A DNA stretch of 14,272 bases from DATARH01 sp035507475 (GCA_035507475.1 DATJOB010000401.1:1-14272), one strand, 5' to 3'. Positions 1-7,680 are shown, counted from the stretch's first letter. Made by a program: numbers and translations. The notes: generated by a model from the letters alone, not told the origin.

Positions 1-656
1 AGCTGATCGTGCCCGAGGACCGTCATCCCCTCCTTTTTCGCCTGCGCCTCGAAGGCGTTGGCCATGCCGACCCCGTAGGCGCCGCTGTCGTCGAGCACGT
101 AGACCGATTTGACCTTGAGGTGGTCGTGATAGAAGTTGGCCATGTTGGGGCCCTGGAACGCGTCGGTCGTCACGGTCCGGAAATAGATCGCCTTGCCGCC
201 CGGCCGGTATTGGCTGGCAAATTTCGGGTCGGTGATGTCGGGGTTGGTCGATGACGGGGTGATCGTCGCCAGGTTGCCCTGGCTGAGGATCGGCGACATC
301 GCCTTGCCGGAGCCGCTCATCTGCGGCCCGATCGCGGCGACGACGCTGCTGTCCGAGACCATCTTGCGCGCATTGGTCGCGGCCTGCGCGGGGTCGTACT
401 GGCCGGCGGTCGCGGTGCCGTCGTCGAGCTGCATGATCTCGATCTTGTAGCCCTTGATGCCGCCCTTGGCGTTGAGGTCGTCGAGGGCGAGCATCGCGCC
501 GTCCTTGATCAGCTCGGCATCGTGCGCGTCCGCTCCGGTAAAGGGCAGGTTGATGCCGATCGTGATCGATTTGTCGGCGGCGAGCGCCTTTGCTGCGTAG
601 GAGCCGGCGACTGCCACGGCGGGCACTTGGAGGATGAGGCTGCGGCGTGACAGCAT
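1..656 (-). CDS. Branched-chain amino-acid-type ABC transporter substrate-binding protein (3' end cut by the window edge)
   Basis: Periplasmic binding protein of the LivK/Leu-Ile-Val-binding superfamily, which captures a small amino acid or related compound and delivers it to an ABC permease. The first 218 residues are visible; the C-terminal half lies beyond the left edge. Residues 1-27 form a signal peptide with an SRRSLIL segment resembling a twin-arginine motif, and likely cleavage after ALA at about residue 26. The mature protein opens with ITIGINLPFTG, then has AAIGPQMSGSG (about 107-117), TPSSTNPDIT (133-142), FRTVTTDAFQGPNMANF (159-175) and YVLDDSGAYG (186-195), all typical of this family. 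An AGGGGAG sequence lies about 10 nt before the ATG. It follows the unknown gene of the rod cluster by 92 nt on the same strand and may have its own promoter, though none is clear. The sequence does not resemble UrtA, so it is probably not the partner of the urt genes at the other end. The ligand cannot be named. Confidence 0.9.
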   Translation of the reverse strand, partial: MLSRRSLILQVPAVAVAGSYAAKALAADKSITIGINLPFTGADAHDAELIKDGAMLALDDLNAKGGIKGYKIEIMQLDDGTATAGQYDPAQAATNARKMVSDSSVVAAIGPQMSGSGKAMSPILSQGNLATITPSSTNPDITDPKFASQYRPGGKAIYFRTVTTDAFQGPNMANFYHDHLKVKSVYVLDDSGAYGVGMANAFEAQAKKEGMTVLGHDQ

Positions 657-748
657 GGTTCGGTGTCTCCCCTGTTGGACTTCGTTGACGACAATCCGCA
701 AGTTTTGCGCCGTGCCGGCGGCAACGGCAAGTGTGATCAGGTCGCGGG

Positions 749-1369
749 CTATCCCGGCGGCTTCATCGCCACGTCGAGCATGACGTTGGGCAGTATCTCG
801 CGAATGACGCCGCGCAGCGTCGCCTCGTCGGAGGCGGTCGCGGCGGCGAGCAGCCGGCGCGAGCCGCGGCGCAGGATGCGGGCGGTGGCGCGGCCGTCGC
901 GATCGGCGCGGATCGTGGCGAACGCGTCGGCCGGCTCGATCCGGCGCAGCACGCGCTTCAGCGCCTGGACGCCCTCGCTGGTCTCGACATTGTGCGCGGC
1001 GGTTTCGGCGGTTTCCGGCTCGGCCTCCTCCTCGACCGGCGCGTCGATCGCCTCGACCGGCCGGTGGCGCGCCAGCGACTGGTAGATCACGCGGTCGCTG
1101 GCGGTGTCGATCCGCGACTGCAATTCCCAGCTCTCGCCGCGCGCCGACAATTCGCTGATCAGCGCGAAGAGGTCGTCGCAATCGGGCTCGTGGCTGCACG
1201 TCAGAAAGGCGAGGCGGCCGTCATGCTCGATCACGCGGTCGTCGTCTTCGAGGAAGCCGAGCTCGTTGAGCGCCATGTCGAGGGCGCGGCGCGAGGCGAC
1301 CAGCAGCACCGTGACGTGCAGATGCCGGGTGTTCTCCGCCGCTTCGCGCTCGGCTTCTTTTTCGGCCAT
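749..1369 (-). CDS. Unrecognised 206-residue protein downstream of rodA
   Basis: I do not recognise a family. The product is a soluble, acidic protein with no signal peptide and no clear membrane helix. It has three parts: an N-terminal section of about 105 residues with hydrophobic strand and helix pattern (HLHVTVLLVASRRALDMAL at 16-34); a Glu/Ala/Pro-rich linker at about 106-132; and a basic C-terminal section (133-206) with ALKRVLRRIEPADAFATIR and RGVIREILPNVMLDV. A CSHEPDC stretch at 58-64 pairs two cysteines around a histidine and could bind metal, which is only a guess. The start is well supported: AAGGAGAGG (+ strand 1373-1381) sits 3 nt before the ATG, one of the best ribosome binding sites in the window. 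It follows rodA by 39 nt on the same strand and is probably the last gene of the mre-rod transcript. Codon use matches its neighbours, and it is free of stops over 207 codons in the correct frame. Confidence 0.8.
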   Translation of the reverse strand: MAEKEAEREAAENTRHLHVTVLLVASRRALDMALNELGFLEDDDRVIEHDGRLAFLTCSHEPDCDDLFALISELSARGESWELQSRIDTASDRVIYQSLARHRPVEAIDAPVEEEAEPETAETAAHNVETSEGVQALKRVLRRIEPADAFATIRADRDGRATARILRRGSRRLLAAATASDEATLRGVIREILPNVMLDVAMKPPG

Positions 1370-1408
1370 CGACCTCTCCTTCGACGCCCTACGCCACCTG
1401 GCGCCGCC

Positions 1409-2563
1409 TCACACCACCTGGCTCTCGCCGAGCCGGCTGATCCGCACGTCGCGATGGATGCCGACGTTCATCAGCAGGCCGAAACCCAGCATCACCGTGA
1501 CCATGGCGCTGCCGCCATAGGAGATCAGCGGCAGCGGGACGCCGACCACCGGGATCAGGCCGATCACCATGGCCGTATTGATAAACACGTAAAGGAAAAA
1601 ATTGCTCGCCAGGCCAAGCCCCAGAAGCCGGCCGAACTGGTTGCGGCTGCGCAGCGCGATGGTGAAGCCGTAGACGATGACCAGCGCGTAGAGGCCGAGC
1701 AGACCCAGCGCCCCGACCAAGCCGAACTCCTCGGCGATCATCGTGAAGATGAAATCGGTCTGGCGCTCGGGCAGGAACGAGAGATGCGCCTGGGTCCCGA
1801 GCATGAACCCCTTGCCGAAAAGGCCGCCCGAGCCCAGCGCGATCTTCGACTGCATAATGTGATAACCCGCGCCGAGCGGATCGGTGTCGGGCGACAGAAA
1901 GGTGGTAAGCCGCGCCCGCTGGTAGTCACGCAGCATCGACCAGACGAGCGGCGCCGCGCCGGCCGCTGCGGCCGCTGCGGCGGCGAAGATCCACAGCCGG
2001 ACGCCGGCCAGGAAGAAGACGATCGCGCCGGCCGCGAGCAGCATGATCGCGGTGCCGAGGTCGGGCTGCTTCAGCACCAGTACCGCCGGCACGGCGATCA
2101 TCGCCGCCGGGGCGATCAGGTTGAGCACCCGCCCGGTGTTCTCGGCCGGCAGGCAATGGAAATAATGCGCCAGCGCCAGGATCAGCGCGATCTTCATCAG
2201 CTCCGACGGCTGCAGCTGGATGACGCCGAGATCGATCCAGCGCTGCGCGCCCATGCCGATGACGCCGCGCATGTCGACCGCGATCACCAGCAGCAGGGCG
2301 AGGCCGTAGAGCCAGTACGAGACGCGGAACCAGTGGCGGATATCGATCAGCGCGGCGCCGAGCATCGGCACGAAGGCGAATCCGAAGCGCGCGATCTGCT
2401 TCGACGCCCAGGGCTGCCAGCTGCCGTTCGCCGCGGAATAGAGCATCGCGAAGCCGATGCTCGAAATCAGCGACAGCAGCAGCACGAGGCCCCAGTTGAT
2501 GCCGCGCACGCGGTCGCTGAAGGTCAGTTCGCGATGGCCGATATCGGGCGAGAAGCTGGTCAT
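1409..2563 (-). CDS. rodA: Rod-shape-determining SEDS peptidoglycan glycosyltransferase RodA
   Basis: RodA polymerises lipid II into glycan strands in the inner membrane during lateral wall growth, working with its partner transpeptidase PBP2. The 384-residue product has the SEDS-family layout of about ten membrane helices. Conserved motifs are visible: GAQRWIDLG (105-113), QPSELMK (118-124), KQPDLGTA (165-172), PERQTDFIF (265-273) with the catalytic-position Asp270, and GVPLPLISYGGSA (341-353). The length matches the usual 370-415 residues. The start chosen is the ATG preceded by GAGGCGC, 5 nt after the mrdA stop. The open frame continues far upstream without a start, but that extension reads as an antisense-type shadow inside mrdA. 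Helix segment 193-204 is nearly pure alanine (AAAAAAAAGAA), encoded by a GCC/GCG tract near 1961-1985. Confidence in function is high; the gene is also called mrdB. Confidence 0.97.
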   Translation of the reverse strand: MTSFSPDIGHRELTFSDRVRGINWGLVLLLSLISSIGFAMLYSAANGSWQPWASKQIARFGFAFVPMLGAALIDIRHWFRVSYWLYGLALLLVIAVDMRGVIGMGAQRWIDLGVIQLQPSELMKIALILALAHYFHCLPAENTGRVLNLIAPAAMIAVPAVLVLKQPDLGTAIMLLAAGAIVFFLAGVRLWIFAAAAAAAAGAAPLVWSMLRDYQRARLTTFLSPDTDPLGAGYHIMQSKIALGSGGLFGKGFMLGTQAHLSFLPERQTDFIFTMIAEEFGLVGALGLLGLYALVIVYGFTIALRSRNQFGRLLGLGLASNFFLYVFINTAMVIGLIPVVGVPLPLISYGGSAMVTVMLGFGLLMNVGIHRDVRISRLGESQVV

Positions 2564-2568
2564 GCGCC

Positions 2569-4494
2569 TCAGCCGGGGTTGCGGACGCCGTTTTCCGGTA
2601 GCGGCGGCGGCGCCGGCGGCGCGACCTGGGCGATCGAGTCGGGCTGCGGCACGCGGCGCGCCGGGTCGCGCTTTTGCGCCTCGATCAGCACGTCGCGGGC
2701 GATCGGTGCGGCGACCGCCGAGCCGCCGCCGCCTTCGACGCCGCCATGCTCGACGACGACCGCGCAGACATAGCGCGGCGCGCCGACCGGCGCGAAGGCG
2801 ACGAAGAGCGCATGGTCGCGCTCCTTCCACGGGATCTCGTCGGGTTTGCGCAGCCCGTGGTCGCGCTCCCACTGGGTGATCCGCCGCACCTGCGAGGTTC
2901 CCGATTTGCCGCCCATCGCCATGCCGGCATCGGTGATCCGCGCGGCGTACGCGGTGCCGCCGGGGTCGTTGACCACCGCGGTCATGCCGTCGAGCACGAG
3001 CGAGATCGCGTGCGGCGTGATCCCCAGCGCGGCGAAATTCGGCAGCCGCCGGTCGCCGCCCGGCGGCAGCGTCGCGTTGCGCACCAGATGCGGCACGATC
3101 TGCCGGCCGCTGACCAGCCGCGCCACCATCGTCGCGATCTGCAGCGGCGTCGCCAGCACCGAGCCCTGGCCGATGCCGGCATTGAGCGTCTCGCCCTGCT
3201 GCCAGGCGACCCCGGTGGTGGCGAGCTTCCATTCGCGGTCGGGGATGAGCCCGCCGCGCTCGCCCGAGATGTCGAGCCCCAGCGCATCGCCAAAGCCGAA
3301 GCGCCGCGCCATCGCCGCGATGTGGTCGATGCCGGTGCGCCGCGCCGTCTCGTAGAAGAACACGTCGCAGGATTTCTTGATCGCGTCGTGCAGCCGCAGC
3401 GCGCCGTGCCCGCCTTTCTGCCAGCAATGGAACGTCGCGTCGCCGAGCTCGAGATAGCCCGGGCAGCTGATCACCGTGTCGGGGGTGATCGCGCCGGATT
3501 CGAGCGCCGCCAGGGCGACCATCGGCTTGAATGTCGAGCCGGGCGGGTAGAGGCCGCCGATCGCCTTGTTCGACAGCGGGTTGCGCGGGTCGGTCGACAG
3601 CTCCTGCCACATCGCCGGGGTCAGCCCGGCCGAGAACAGCATCGGGTCGTAGCTCGGGCTCGACACCAGCGCCAGCACGTCGCCGCTCAGCGCGTCGAGC
3701 AGCACGCAGGCGACGCTCTGCTCGGCGGCGCAGCGCTTGGTGACGAAGTCCTGCATCGCGGCGTCGAGGCCGAGCACCACGTCCTGGCCCTGTTGCCCAT
3801 CGTTGCGCGCGATCTCGCGCACCACCCGGCCATAGGCGTTGACCTCGACCTGGCTGGTGCCGGCGGTGCCGCGCAGCTTCAGGTCCTGCGACTTCTCGAT
3901 CCCGGCCTTGCCGATCCGGAAGTCGGGCAGCTCGAGCAACGGGTCGCCGGTCAGCTCCTTTTCCGAGACCGCGGCGACATAGCCCAGCACATGCGCCGCG
4001 GTCGGGCCGAACGGGTAGAAGCGGATCAGCCCCTGCTCGATCGCCACGCCCGGCAGCTCGGGGATCGCGACCTCGATGCGTGCCATCTCCTCCCAGCTCA
4101 GGTTGGAGCGCACGACGACCGGGATGAACGCGTGCTTGCGCTTGGCGTCGCGCAGCACGCGGTGCCGGTCGTTGTCGCCGAGGTCGATCAGCGAGGCGAT
4201 CGCGCCCAGCGTCGCGCCGATATCGGCGGTCTCCTCGGGCACGATGACGACCCGGTAGTTCTGATGGTTGGTCGCCAGGTCGACGCCGAAACGGTCGAAG
4301 ATGCGGCCGCGCGGCGGCACCAGCAGCCGCAGGTTGATGCGGTTCTCCTCGGCCATCACCTGATAGCGGTCGCGGTCGAGCACCTGGAGCTGGTAGAGCC
4401 GCGCACCGAGCGCCGCGGTCAGCACGACCTGACCGCCGGCGAGCATCGCCGCGCGCCGGCTCAGCGATTTCTGTTGGTGGGTGTCGCGTGGCAT
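2569..4494 (-). CDS. mrdA: Penicillin-binding protein 2, class B transpeptidase (MrdA)
   Basis: PBP2 cross-links peptide stems of new peptidoglycan during cell elongation and is the partner of RodA. The 641-residue protein has a short cytoplasmic N-terminus, one membrane anchor at about 19-36, a PBP-dimer domain (roughly 55-230, with RGRIFDRFG at 62-70 and YPFGPTAAHVLGY at 160-172) and a transpeptidase domain (about 255-605). All three active-site motifs are intact: STFK at 320-323 with nucleophile Ser320, SCD at 375-377, and KSGT at 530-533. The length agrees with alphaproteobacterial PBP2. The tail after about residue 610 is proline-rich (VAPPAPPPLPENG) and outside the catalytic fold. It lies 22 nt after mreD and 5 nt before rodA, so translation and transcription are probably linked. 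No strong Shine-Dalgarno sequence is seen before the chosen ATG, but the N-terminal anchor immediately after it supports this start. Confidence 0.97.
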   Translation of the reverse strand: MPRDTHQQKSLSRRAAMLAGGQVVLTAALGARLYQLQVLDRDRYQVMAEENRINLRLLVPPRGRIFDRFGVDLATNHQNYRVVIVPEETADIGATLGAIASLIDLGDNDRHRVLRDAKRKHAFIPVVVRSNLSWEEMARIEVAIPELPGVAIEQGLIRFYPFGPTAAHVLGYVAAVSEKELTGDPLLELPDFRIGKAGIEKSQDLKLRGTAGTSQVEVNAYGRVVREIARNDGQQGQDVVLGLDAAMQDFVTKRCAAEQSVACVLLDALSGDVLALVSSPSYDPMLFSAGLTPAMWQELSTDPRNPLSNKAIGGLYPPGSTFKPMVALAALESGAITPDTVISCPGYLELGDATFHCWQKGGHGALRLHDAIKKSCDVFFYETARRTGIDHIAAMARRFGFGDALGLDISGERGGLIPDREWKLATTGVAWQQGETLNAGIGQGSVLATPLQIATMVARLVSGRQIVPHLVRNATLPPGGDRRLPNFAALGITPHAISLVLDGMTAVVNDPGGTAYAARITDAGMAMGGKSGTSQVRRITQWERDHGLRKPDEIPWKERDHALFVAFAPVGAPRYVCAVVVEHGGVEGGGGSAVAAPIARDVLIEAQKRDPARRVPQPDSIAQVAPPAPPPLPENGVRNPG

Positions 4495-4516
4495 CGCCGG
4501 TCCGGCTCGCGCCGCT

Positions 4517-5047
4517 TCAGCCGCTGCCCATGACCGCGCGCTGCGCCCGGCCGAGGAGGAAGCTCGCGAGCGGGAAGATCGCGATCGTCAACGCGCCGCG
4601 GATGATCGCGATGCGGATGTCGAGCAGCGCGAAGCCGAGCATGCAGTTCACCGCCCATAGCCCGAACATCGCCACGATGGTCAGGAGCGTGAAGCCGGAC
4701 CACACGAAGGGAAAGGTGCGGTTGACGAAATAGCGGCGCTGGCCGAGCACCGCGATCCGCGTCAGCAGCAGCAGCAGCGCACTGACCCCGATCGGCGCGC
4801 CGGCCAGCAGGTCCTCGGTGAGGCCCACGGCGAACAACGCCGCCGGGGGCAGCAGGTCGGGGCGGTAGATCGTCCAATGGTAGGCCGCCATCAGCGTGAA
4901 GACGGGGGTGAGCGCAGCATAGCCCGGAATCTGCAGCGGCAGCACCGAGATCAGCGCCGCGAGCAGCAGCGTCGCCACCGGCAGCATCCGCGCCGCGCCG
5001 TTGTTGACGCGCGGCAGGGCCGGAATGCTGAAAACCTTGAGCGCCAT
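4517..5047 (-). CDS. mreD: Rod-shape-determining membrane protein MreD
   Basis: MreD is a small inner-membrane protein of the elongasome that works with MreC to connect cytoplasmic MreB to the wall synthases. The 176-residue product is very hydrophobic, with about five predicted membrane segments (near 21-40, 44-58, 65-100 as a hairpin, 112-135 and 145-168). The family-typical acidic-glycine turn GLTEDLLAGAPIGVSALL is at about 75-92. Sequence identity in this family is low, so the assignment rests on length, hydrophobicity, this motif and its position between mreC and mrdA. The ATG is 6 nt after the mreC stop. No good Shine-Dalgarno sequence lies just before it, so coupling to mreC translation is likely. 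Confidence 0.93.
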   Translation of the reverse strand: MALKVFSIPALPRVNNGAARMLPVATLLLAALISVLPLQIPGYAALTPVFTLMAAYHWTIYRPDLLPPAALFAVGLTEDLLAGAPIGVSALLLLLTRIAVLGQRRYFVNRTFPFVWSGFTLLTIVAMFGLWAVNCMLGFALLDIRIAIIRGALTIAIFPLASFLLGRAQRAVMGSG

Positions 5048-5053
5048 CGGCGG

Positions 5054-5947
5054 CTAGCGGCCGGCGCCTTCCTCGCCGTCGGGCCGGGCGCGCCGGACGG
5101 ACCGCGTCAGCGCCGGCAGCGGCTGCGGCAGCGCGCGGGCAAGCCCGTAATCGACCACCAGCACATAGCCGAGCTGCGACAGTTCGACATAGGGCTCGAC
5201 CCGCGGCACGCTCCCCTCGATCGCCGCGACGACACCGACCGGGAGACCCGGCGGGAAGATGCCGCCTTCGCCCGAGGTCACGATCCGATCGCCGACCTTG
5301 GCGGCATCGCTCGACGGCAGGTACATCAGCCGCGGCCGGTCGGAATTGTCGCCGGCGAGCACCGCCGGCAGGTGGGTGCTCTCGATCGTCACCGGGATGC
5401 GCGAATTGAGGTCGGTGATCAACAGCACCCGCGAGGCGCGCGCCCCGACATCGGTCATGCGGCCGACCAGGCCTTCGCCGGTGGTCACCGCCTGGCCGCG
5501 CGACACGTGATCGTCGCTGCCGGCGTTGATGAGGATGGTCCGGACGAAGGCGCCGCCGGCATTGCCGATCACCCGCGCCGTGACGAACGACATCGCGTTT
5601 TCCGGCACCGCCTTGAGCAGGCTGCGCAGCTGCCGGTTGTCGTCGGCGAGGTTGAGCGCGGTCTGCTGCCATTGCAGCAGGCGGGCGTTCTCGGCCTCGA
5701 GCCGGACGTTCTCGCGGTAGGTGGCGACCACCATCTTGGCCCGGTCGATCATGTTGCCCGCGGCGTTGAGCGGCCGGGACAGCGCGTCGAGCACCGGGGC
5801 GGCGGCGTCGCTCACCGTGGTGCGCAGCGACTCGAAGAGCAGCTGGTCGGCCTTGCCGACGACGACGATCGCGGCCGACAGCAGAACCAGGATCGGCAAG
5901 GTCGTGCGCTGGATCGCCGTGCGCATTTGCGGCGACAAGCGGAGCAT
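5054..5947 (-). CDS. mreC: Rod-shape-determining protein MreC
   Basis: MreC is a periplasmic scaffold anchored in the inner membrane that binds and activates PBP2 and links it to MreB through MreD. The 297-residue product has a short cytoplasmic N-terminus, one membrane helix at about 17-31 (LPILVLLSAAIVVVG), a coiled coil at about 72-112 (VATYRENVRLEAENARL and following heptads), and a beta-rich MreC core at about 120-270. That core carries family-typical elements such as GEGLVGRMTDVG (157-168), RVLLITDLNSRIPV (173-186) and GDRIVTSGEGGIFPPGLPVG (219-238). The tail is short and charged. A GAGGGGGA stretch a few nucleotides before the ATG supports the start. A 113-nt GC-rich gap separates it from mreB; the next genes follow closely. 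Confidence 0.96.
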   Translation of the reverse strand: MLRLSPQMRTAIQRTTLPILVLLSAAIVVVGKADQLLFESLRTTVSDAAAPVLDALSRPLNAAGNMIDRAKMVVATYRENVRLEAENARLLQWQQTALNLADDNRQLRSLLKAVPENAMSFVTARVIGNAGGAFVRTILINAGSDDHVSRGQAVTTGEGLVGRMTDVGARASRVLLITDLNSRIPVTIESTHLPAVLAGDNSDRPRLMYLPSSDAAKVGDRIVTSGEGGIFPPGLPVGVVAAIEGSVPRVEPYVELSQLGYVLVVDYGLARALPQPLPALTRSVRRARPDGEEGAGR

Positions 5948-6060
5948 CCGTCCCCCTCAGATAAAGCGCCGGCGCGGGCCTCGTCCCGGCCCCGCCGCCG
6001 CACCCGCCGCGCGGGCTTCCCCGTCCGTCGCGACCGCGAATGCACCCCGATACAAGACCG

Positions 6061-7101
6061 TCACCACATGTTGATCAACAGGTTTTTTAACGTCTTCATT
6101 TCCTCGAGCGCCCGCCCGGTGCCGAGCGCCACGCAGGTCAGCGGGTCGTCGGCGATCGATACCGGCAGCCCGGTCGCGTGGCGCAGGACGAAGTCGAGAT
6201 TGCTGAGCAGCGCGCCGCCCCCGGTCAGCACGATGCCCTTGTCGACGATGTCGGCGGCGAGCTCGGGGGCGGTGTGTTCGAGCGCGACCTTGACCGCCTC
6301 GACGATCGAGCCGACCGGCTCGGCGAGGCTCTCCGAGATCTGCCGCTCGCTGATGACGATCTCCTTGGGGACGCCGTTCATCAGGTCGCGCCCCTTGATC
6401 TCCATCATCCGCCCTTCGCCGTCCTCCGGCATGCAGGCCGAGCCGATGTCCTTCTTGATGCGCTCGGCGCTCGATTCGCCGACCAGGAGGTTATGGTTGC
6501 GCCGGATATAGGCGATGATCGCCTCGTCCATCTTGTCGCCGCCGACCCGCACCGAGCGCGAATAGACGATGCCGCCGAGCGAGAGCACCGCGACCTCGGT
6601 GGTGCCGCCGCCGATATCGACCACCATCGAGCCGGTCGGCTCGGTGACCGGCAGGCCGGCGCCGATCGCCGCCGCCATCGGCTCCTCGATCAGGAAGACC
6701 CGGCGCGCCCCCGCGCTTTCCGCGGATTCCTGGATCGCCCGGCGCTCGACCGCGGTCGAGCCGGAAGGGACGCAAACGATGATCTGCGGGCTGGCGAAGC
6801 TGCGCCGGTTGTGCACCTTGCGGATGAAGTGCTTGATCATCTCTTCGGCGACTTCGAAATCGGCGATGACGCCGTCGCGCAGCGGCCGGATCGCGGTGAT
6901 GTTGCCGGGGGTGCGGCCGAGCATCTGCTTGGCCTCTTCGCCGACCGCGAGGACCTGCTTGCGGCCCTTGACCATGGCGATCGCGACGACCGATGGCTCG
7001 TTGAGGACGATGCCGCGTCCCCGCACATAGACAAGCGTGTTCGCCGTGCCGAGGTCGATCGCCATGTCCGCCGACAGCAGGCCGAACATCTTCCCAATCA
7101 T
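6061..7101 (-). CDS. mreB: Actin-like rod-shape-determining protein MreB
   Basis: MreB is the bacterial actin whose membrane-bound filaments orient side-wall synthesis. The 346-residue length is standard. ATP-site motifs are all present: phosphate-1 DLGTANT (16-22), the catalytic-glutamate segment IEEPMAAAIG (138-147, Glu140), phosphate-2 DIGGGTTE (162-169) and adenosine loop GGGALL (294-299). The N-terminus MIGKMFGLLS is the expected short amphipathic membrane-binding segment, which favours the ATG at 7101 over the in-frame ATG four codons later. The Shine-Dalgarno sequence is weak (GGGTCAG). It is the first gene of the cell-elongation cluster and is divergent from the small RHH gene. The promoter should lie in 7102-7230, which includes an AT-rich island, but no clean -35/-10 pair was found. 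Confidence 0.98.
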   Translation of the reverse strand: MIGKMFGLLSADMAIDLGTANTLVYVRGRGIVLNEPSVVAIAMVKGRKQVLAVGEEAKQMLGRTPGNITAIRPLRDGVIADFEVAEEMIKHFIRKVHNRRSFASPQIIVCVPSGSTAVERRAIQESAESAGARRVFLIEEPMAAAIGAGLPVTEPTGSMVVDIGGGTTEVAVLSLGGIVYSRSVRVGGDKMDEAIIAYIRRNHNLLVGESSAERIKKDIGSACMPEDGEGRMMEIKGRDLMNGVPKEIVISERQISESLAEPVGSIVEAVKVALEHTAPELAADIVDKGIVLTGGGALLSNLDFVLRHATGLPVSIADDPLTCVALGTGRALEEMKTLKNLLINMW

Positions 7102-7389
7102 CTGACCCGTAAACCTGTAGTTGTCATCGGTGCCGCGTTTTTCGCCGCATCGCCGTCGCGCCCCATATCCTATTGCCGATCAATGGCATTATTGACCGTA
7201 ACCGGCAATGAATCTTTGGTTTGTTGTCGCGCAGCGCGTGCGGCGGCGGCCCCCTCCCCCTGGTCGCGGCGAGCGATCCTTGCGGATTGCCGGGCGCGGT
7301 TCAAGCCGCGAGATGGGCGGGCGCCGCAAGCCGCTGGGGCGACGGCGCAAAAACTTGAATTTCGCCGCGCCGCCCGGCACCGTGCGGCG
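7102..7389. promoter_or_regulatory. Divergent intergenic region between mreB and the RHH gene
   Basis: This 288-nt gap should contain the mreB promoter (minus strand) and probably that of the RHH/DUF4169 pair (plus strand). Positions about 7165-7225 are clearly AT-richer than the surroundings. Within it, TTGCCG at 7173-7178 is matched by CGGCAA at 7203-7208 as an inverted repeat with a 24-nt spacer, and TCAAT at 7180-7184 by ATTGA at 7191-7195. A plus-strand TTGACC at 7193-7198 could be a -35 box but has no good -10 at the right distance. The rest (7230-7389) is GC-rich with no convincing signal apart from a weak 5-bp hairpin (7295-7310). The promoter role is inferred from layout. Confidence 0.45.
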
Positions 7390-7668
7390 ATGCAGGGCAA
7401 CGCCGTCATGGGCCACGCCGTTGTGGGCCACGCCATTGTGGACAGCGCCGTCGTCAAGCGCTCGGTGCGCATCGCCGGCCACGCGACGAGCGTGACGCTG
7501 GAGGCGGCGTTCTGGCAGGCGCTGTGCGAGATCGCCGCCGCGCGGCAGCTCTCGGTCAACGCGCTGGTCGCGGCGATCGATGCGACGCGCAGCGGCAATC
7601 TGTCGAGCGCGATCCGGCTGTTCGTGCTCGACCGCGCGCGCCGCGGCGAGCTGGCGGCGGCGGCTTAG
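7390..7668 (+). CDS. Ribbon-helix-helix DNA-binding protein (RHH_4 type)
   Basis: Small predicted DNA-binding protein of 92 residues if the ATG at 7390 is used. From about residue 22 it matches the pattern of the alphaproteobacterial RHH_4 family: KRSVRIAGHATSVTLE (beta strand and turn), FWQALCEIAAARQLSVNALVAAID (first helix, turn and second helix), then LSSAIRLFVLDRAR. Proteins of this type bind DNA as dimers through the N-terminal strand; the target here is unknown. The start is uncertain. Residues 3-22 are built from four 15-nt imperfect repeats, and family members usually begin just before the KRSV strand, so the ATG at 7408 or GTG codons at 7423 or 7438 are possible. AGGG at 7394-7397 lies 10 nt before the ATG at 7408. 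The DUF4169-type gene follows 12 nt downstream in the same direction. No nearby target gene is identified. Confidence 0.8.
   Translation: MQGNAVMGHAVVGHAIVDSAVVKRSVRIAGHATSVTLEAAFWQALCEIAAARQLSVNALVAAIDATRSGNLSSAIRLFVLDRARRGELAAAA
7393..7452 (+). repeat. Four tandem imperfect 15-nt units at the start of the RHH gene
   Basis: The units are CAGGGCAACGCCGTC (7393-7407), ATGGGCCACGCCGTT (7408-7422), GTGGGCCACGCCATT (7423-7437) and GTGGACAGCGCCGTC (7438-7452). Units 2 and 3 differ at two positions; units 1 and 4 are more diverged. They are in frame and would encode QGNAV, MGHAV, VGHAI and VDSAV. The period is a multiple of three, so copy number could change without a frameshift. Confidence 0.7.
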
Positions 7669-7680
7669 GAGAAGAAGGGC

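Noticed and set aside
1..656. The left-edge binding protein as UrtA of the urt system
   Set aside because: Its motifs fit the branched-chain amino-acid binding type, and it lies downstream of the rod cluster about 9 kb from urtE. UrtA is normally next to urtB.
992..2773. A 593-codon open frame on the plus strand across rodA and mrdA
   Set aside because: It is antisense to clearly identified genes, rich in His, Arg, Asp and Gln in the way typical of shadow frames in high-GC DNA, and has no recognisable domain. The same holds for long plus-strand frames at 2674-4533, 4877-6511 and 6178-7389.
2564..3610. Upstream extension of the rodA reading frame, giving a 733-residue protein
   Set aside because: The extra 349 residues lie inside mrdA in another frame and are Arg/Ala-rich without family similarity. 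The ATG at 2563 gives normal RodA length.
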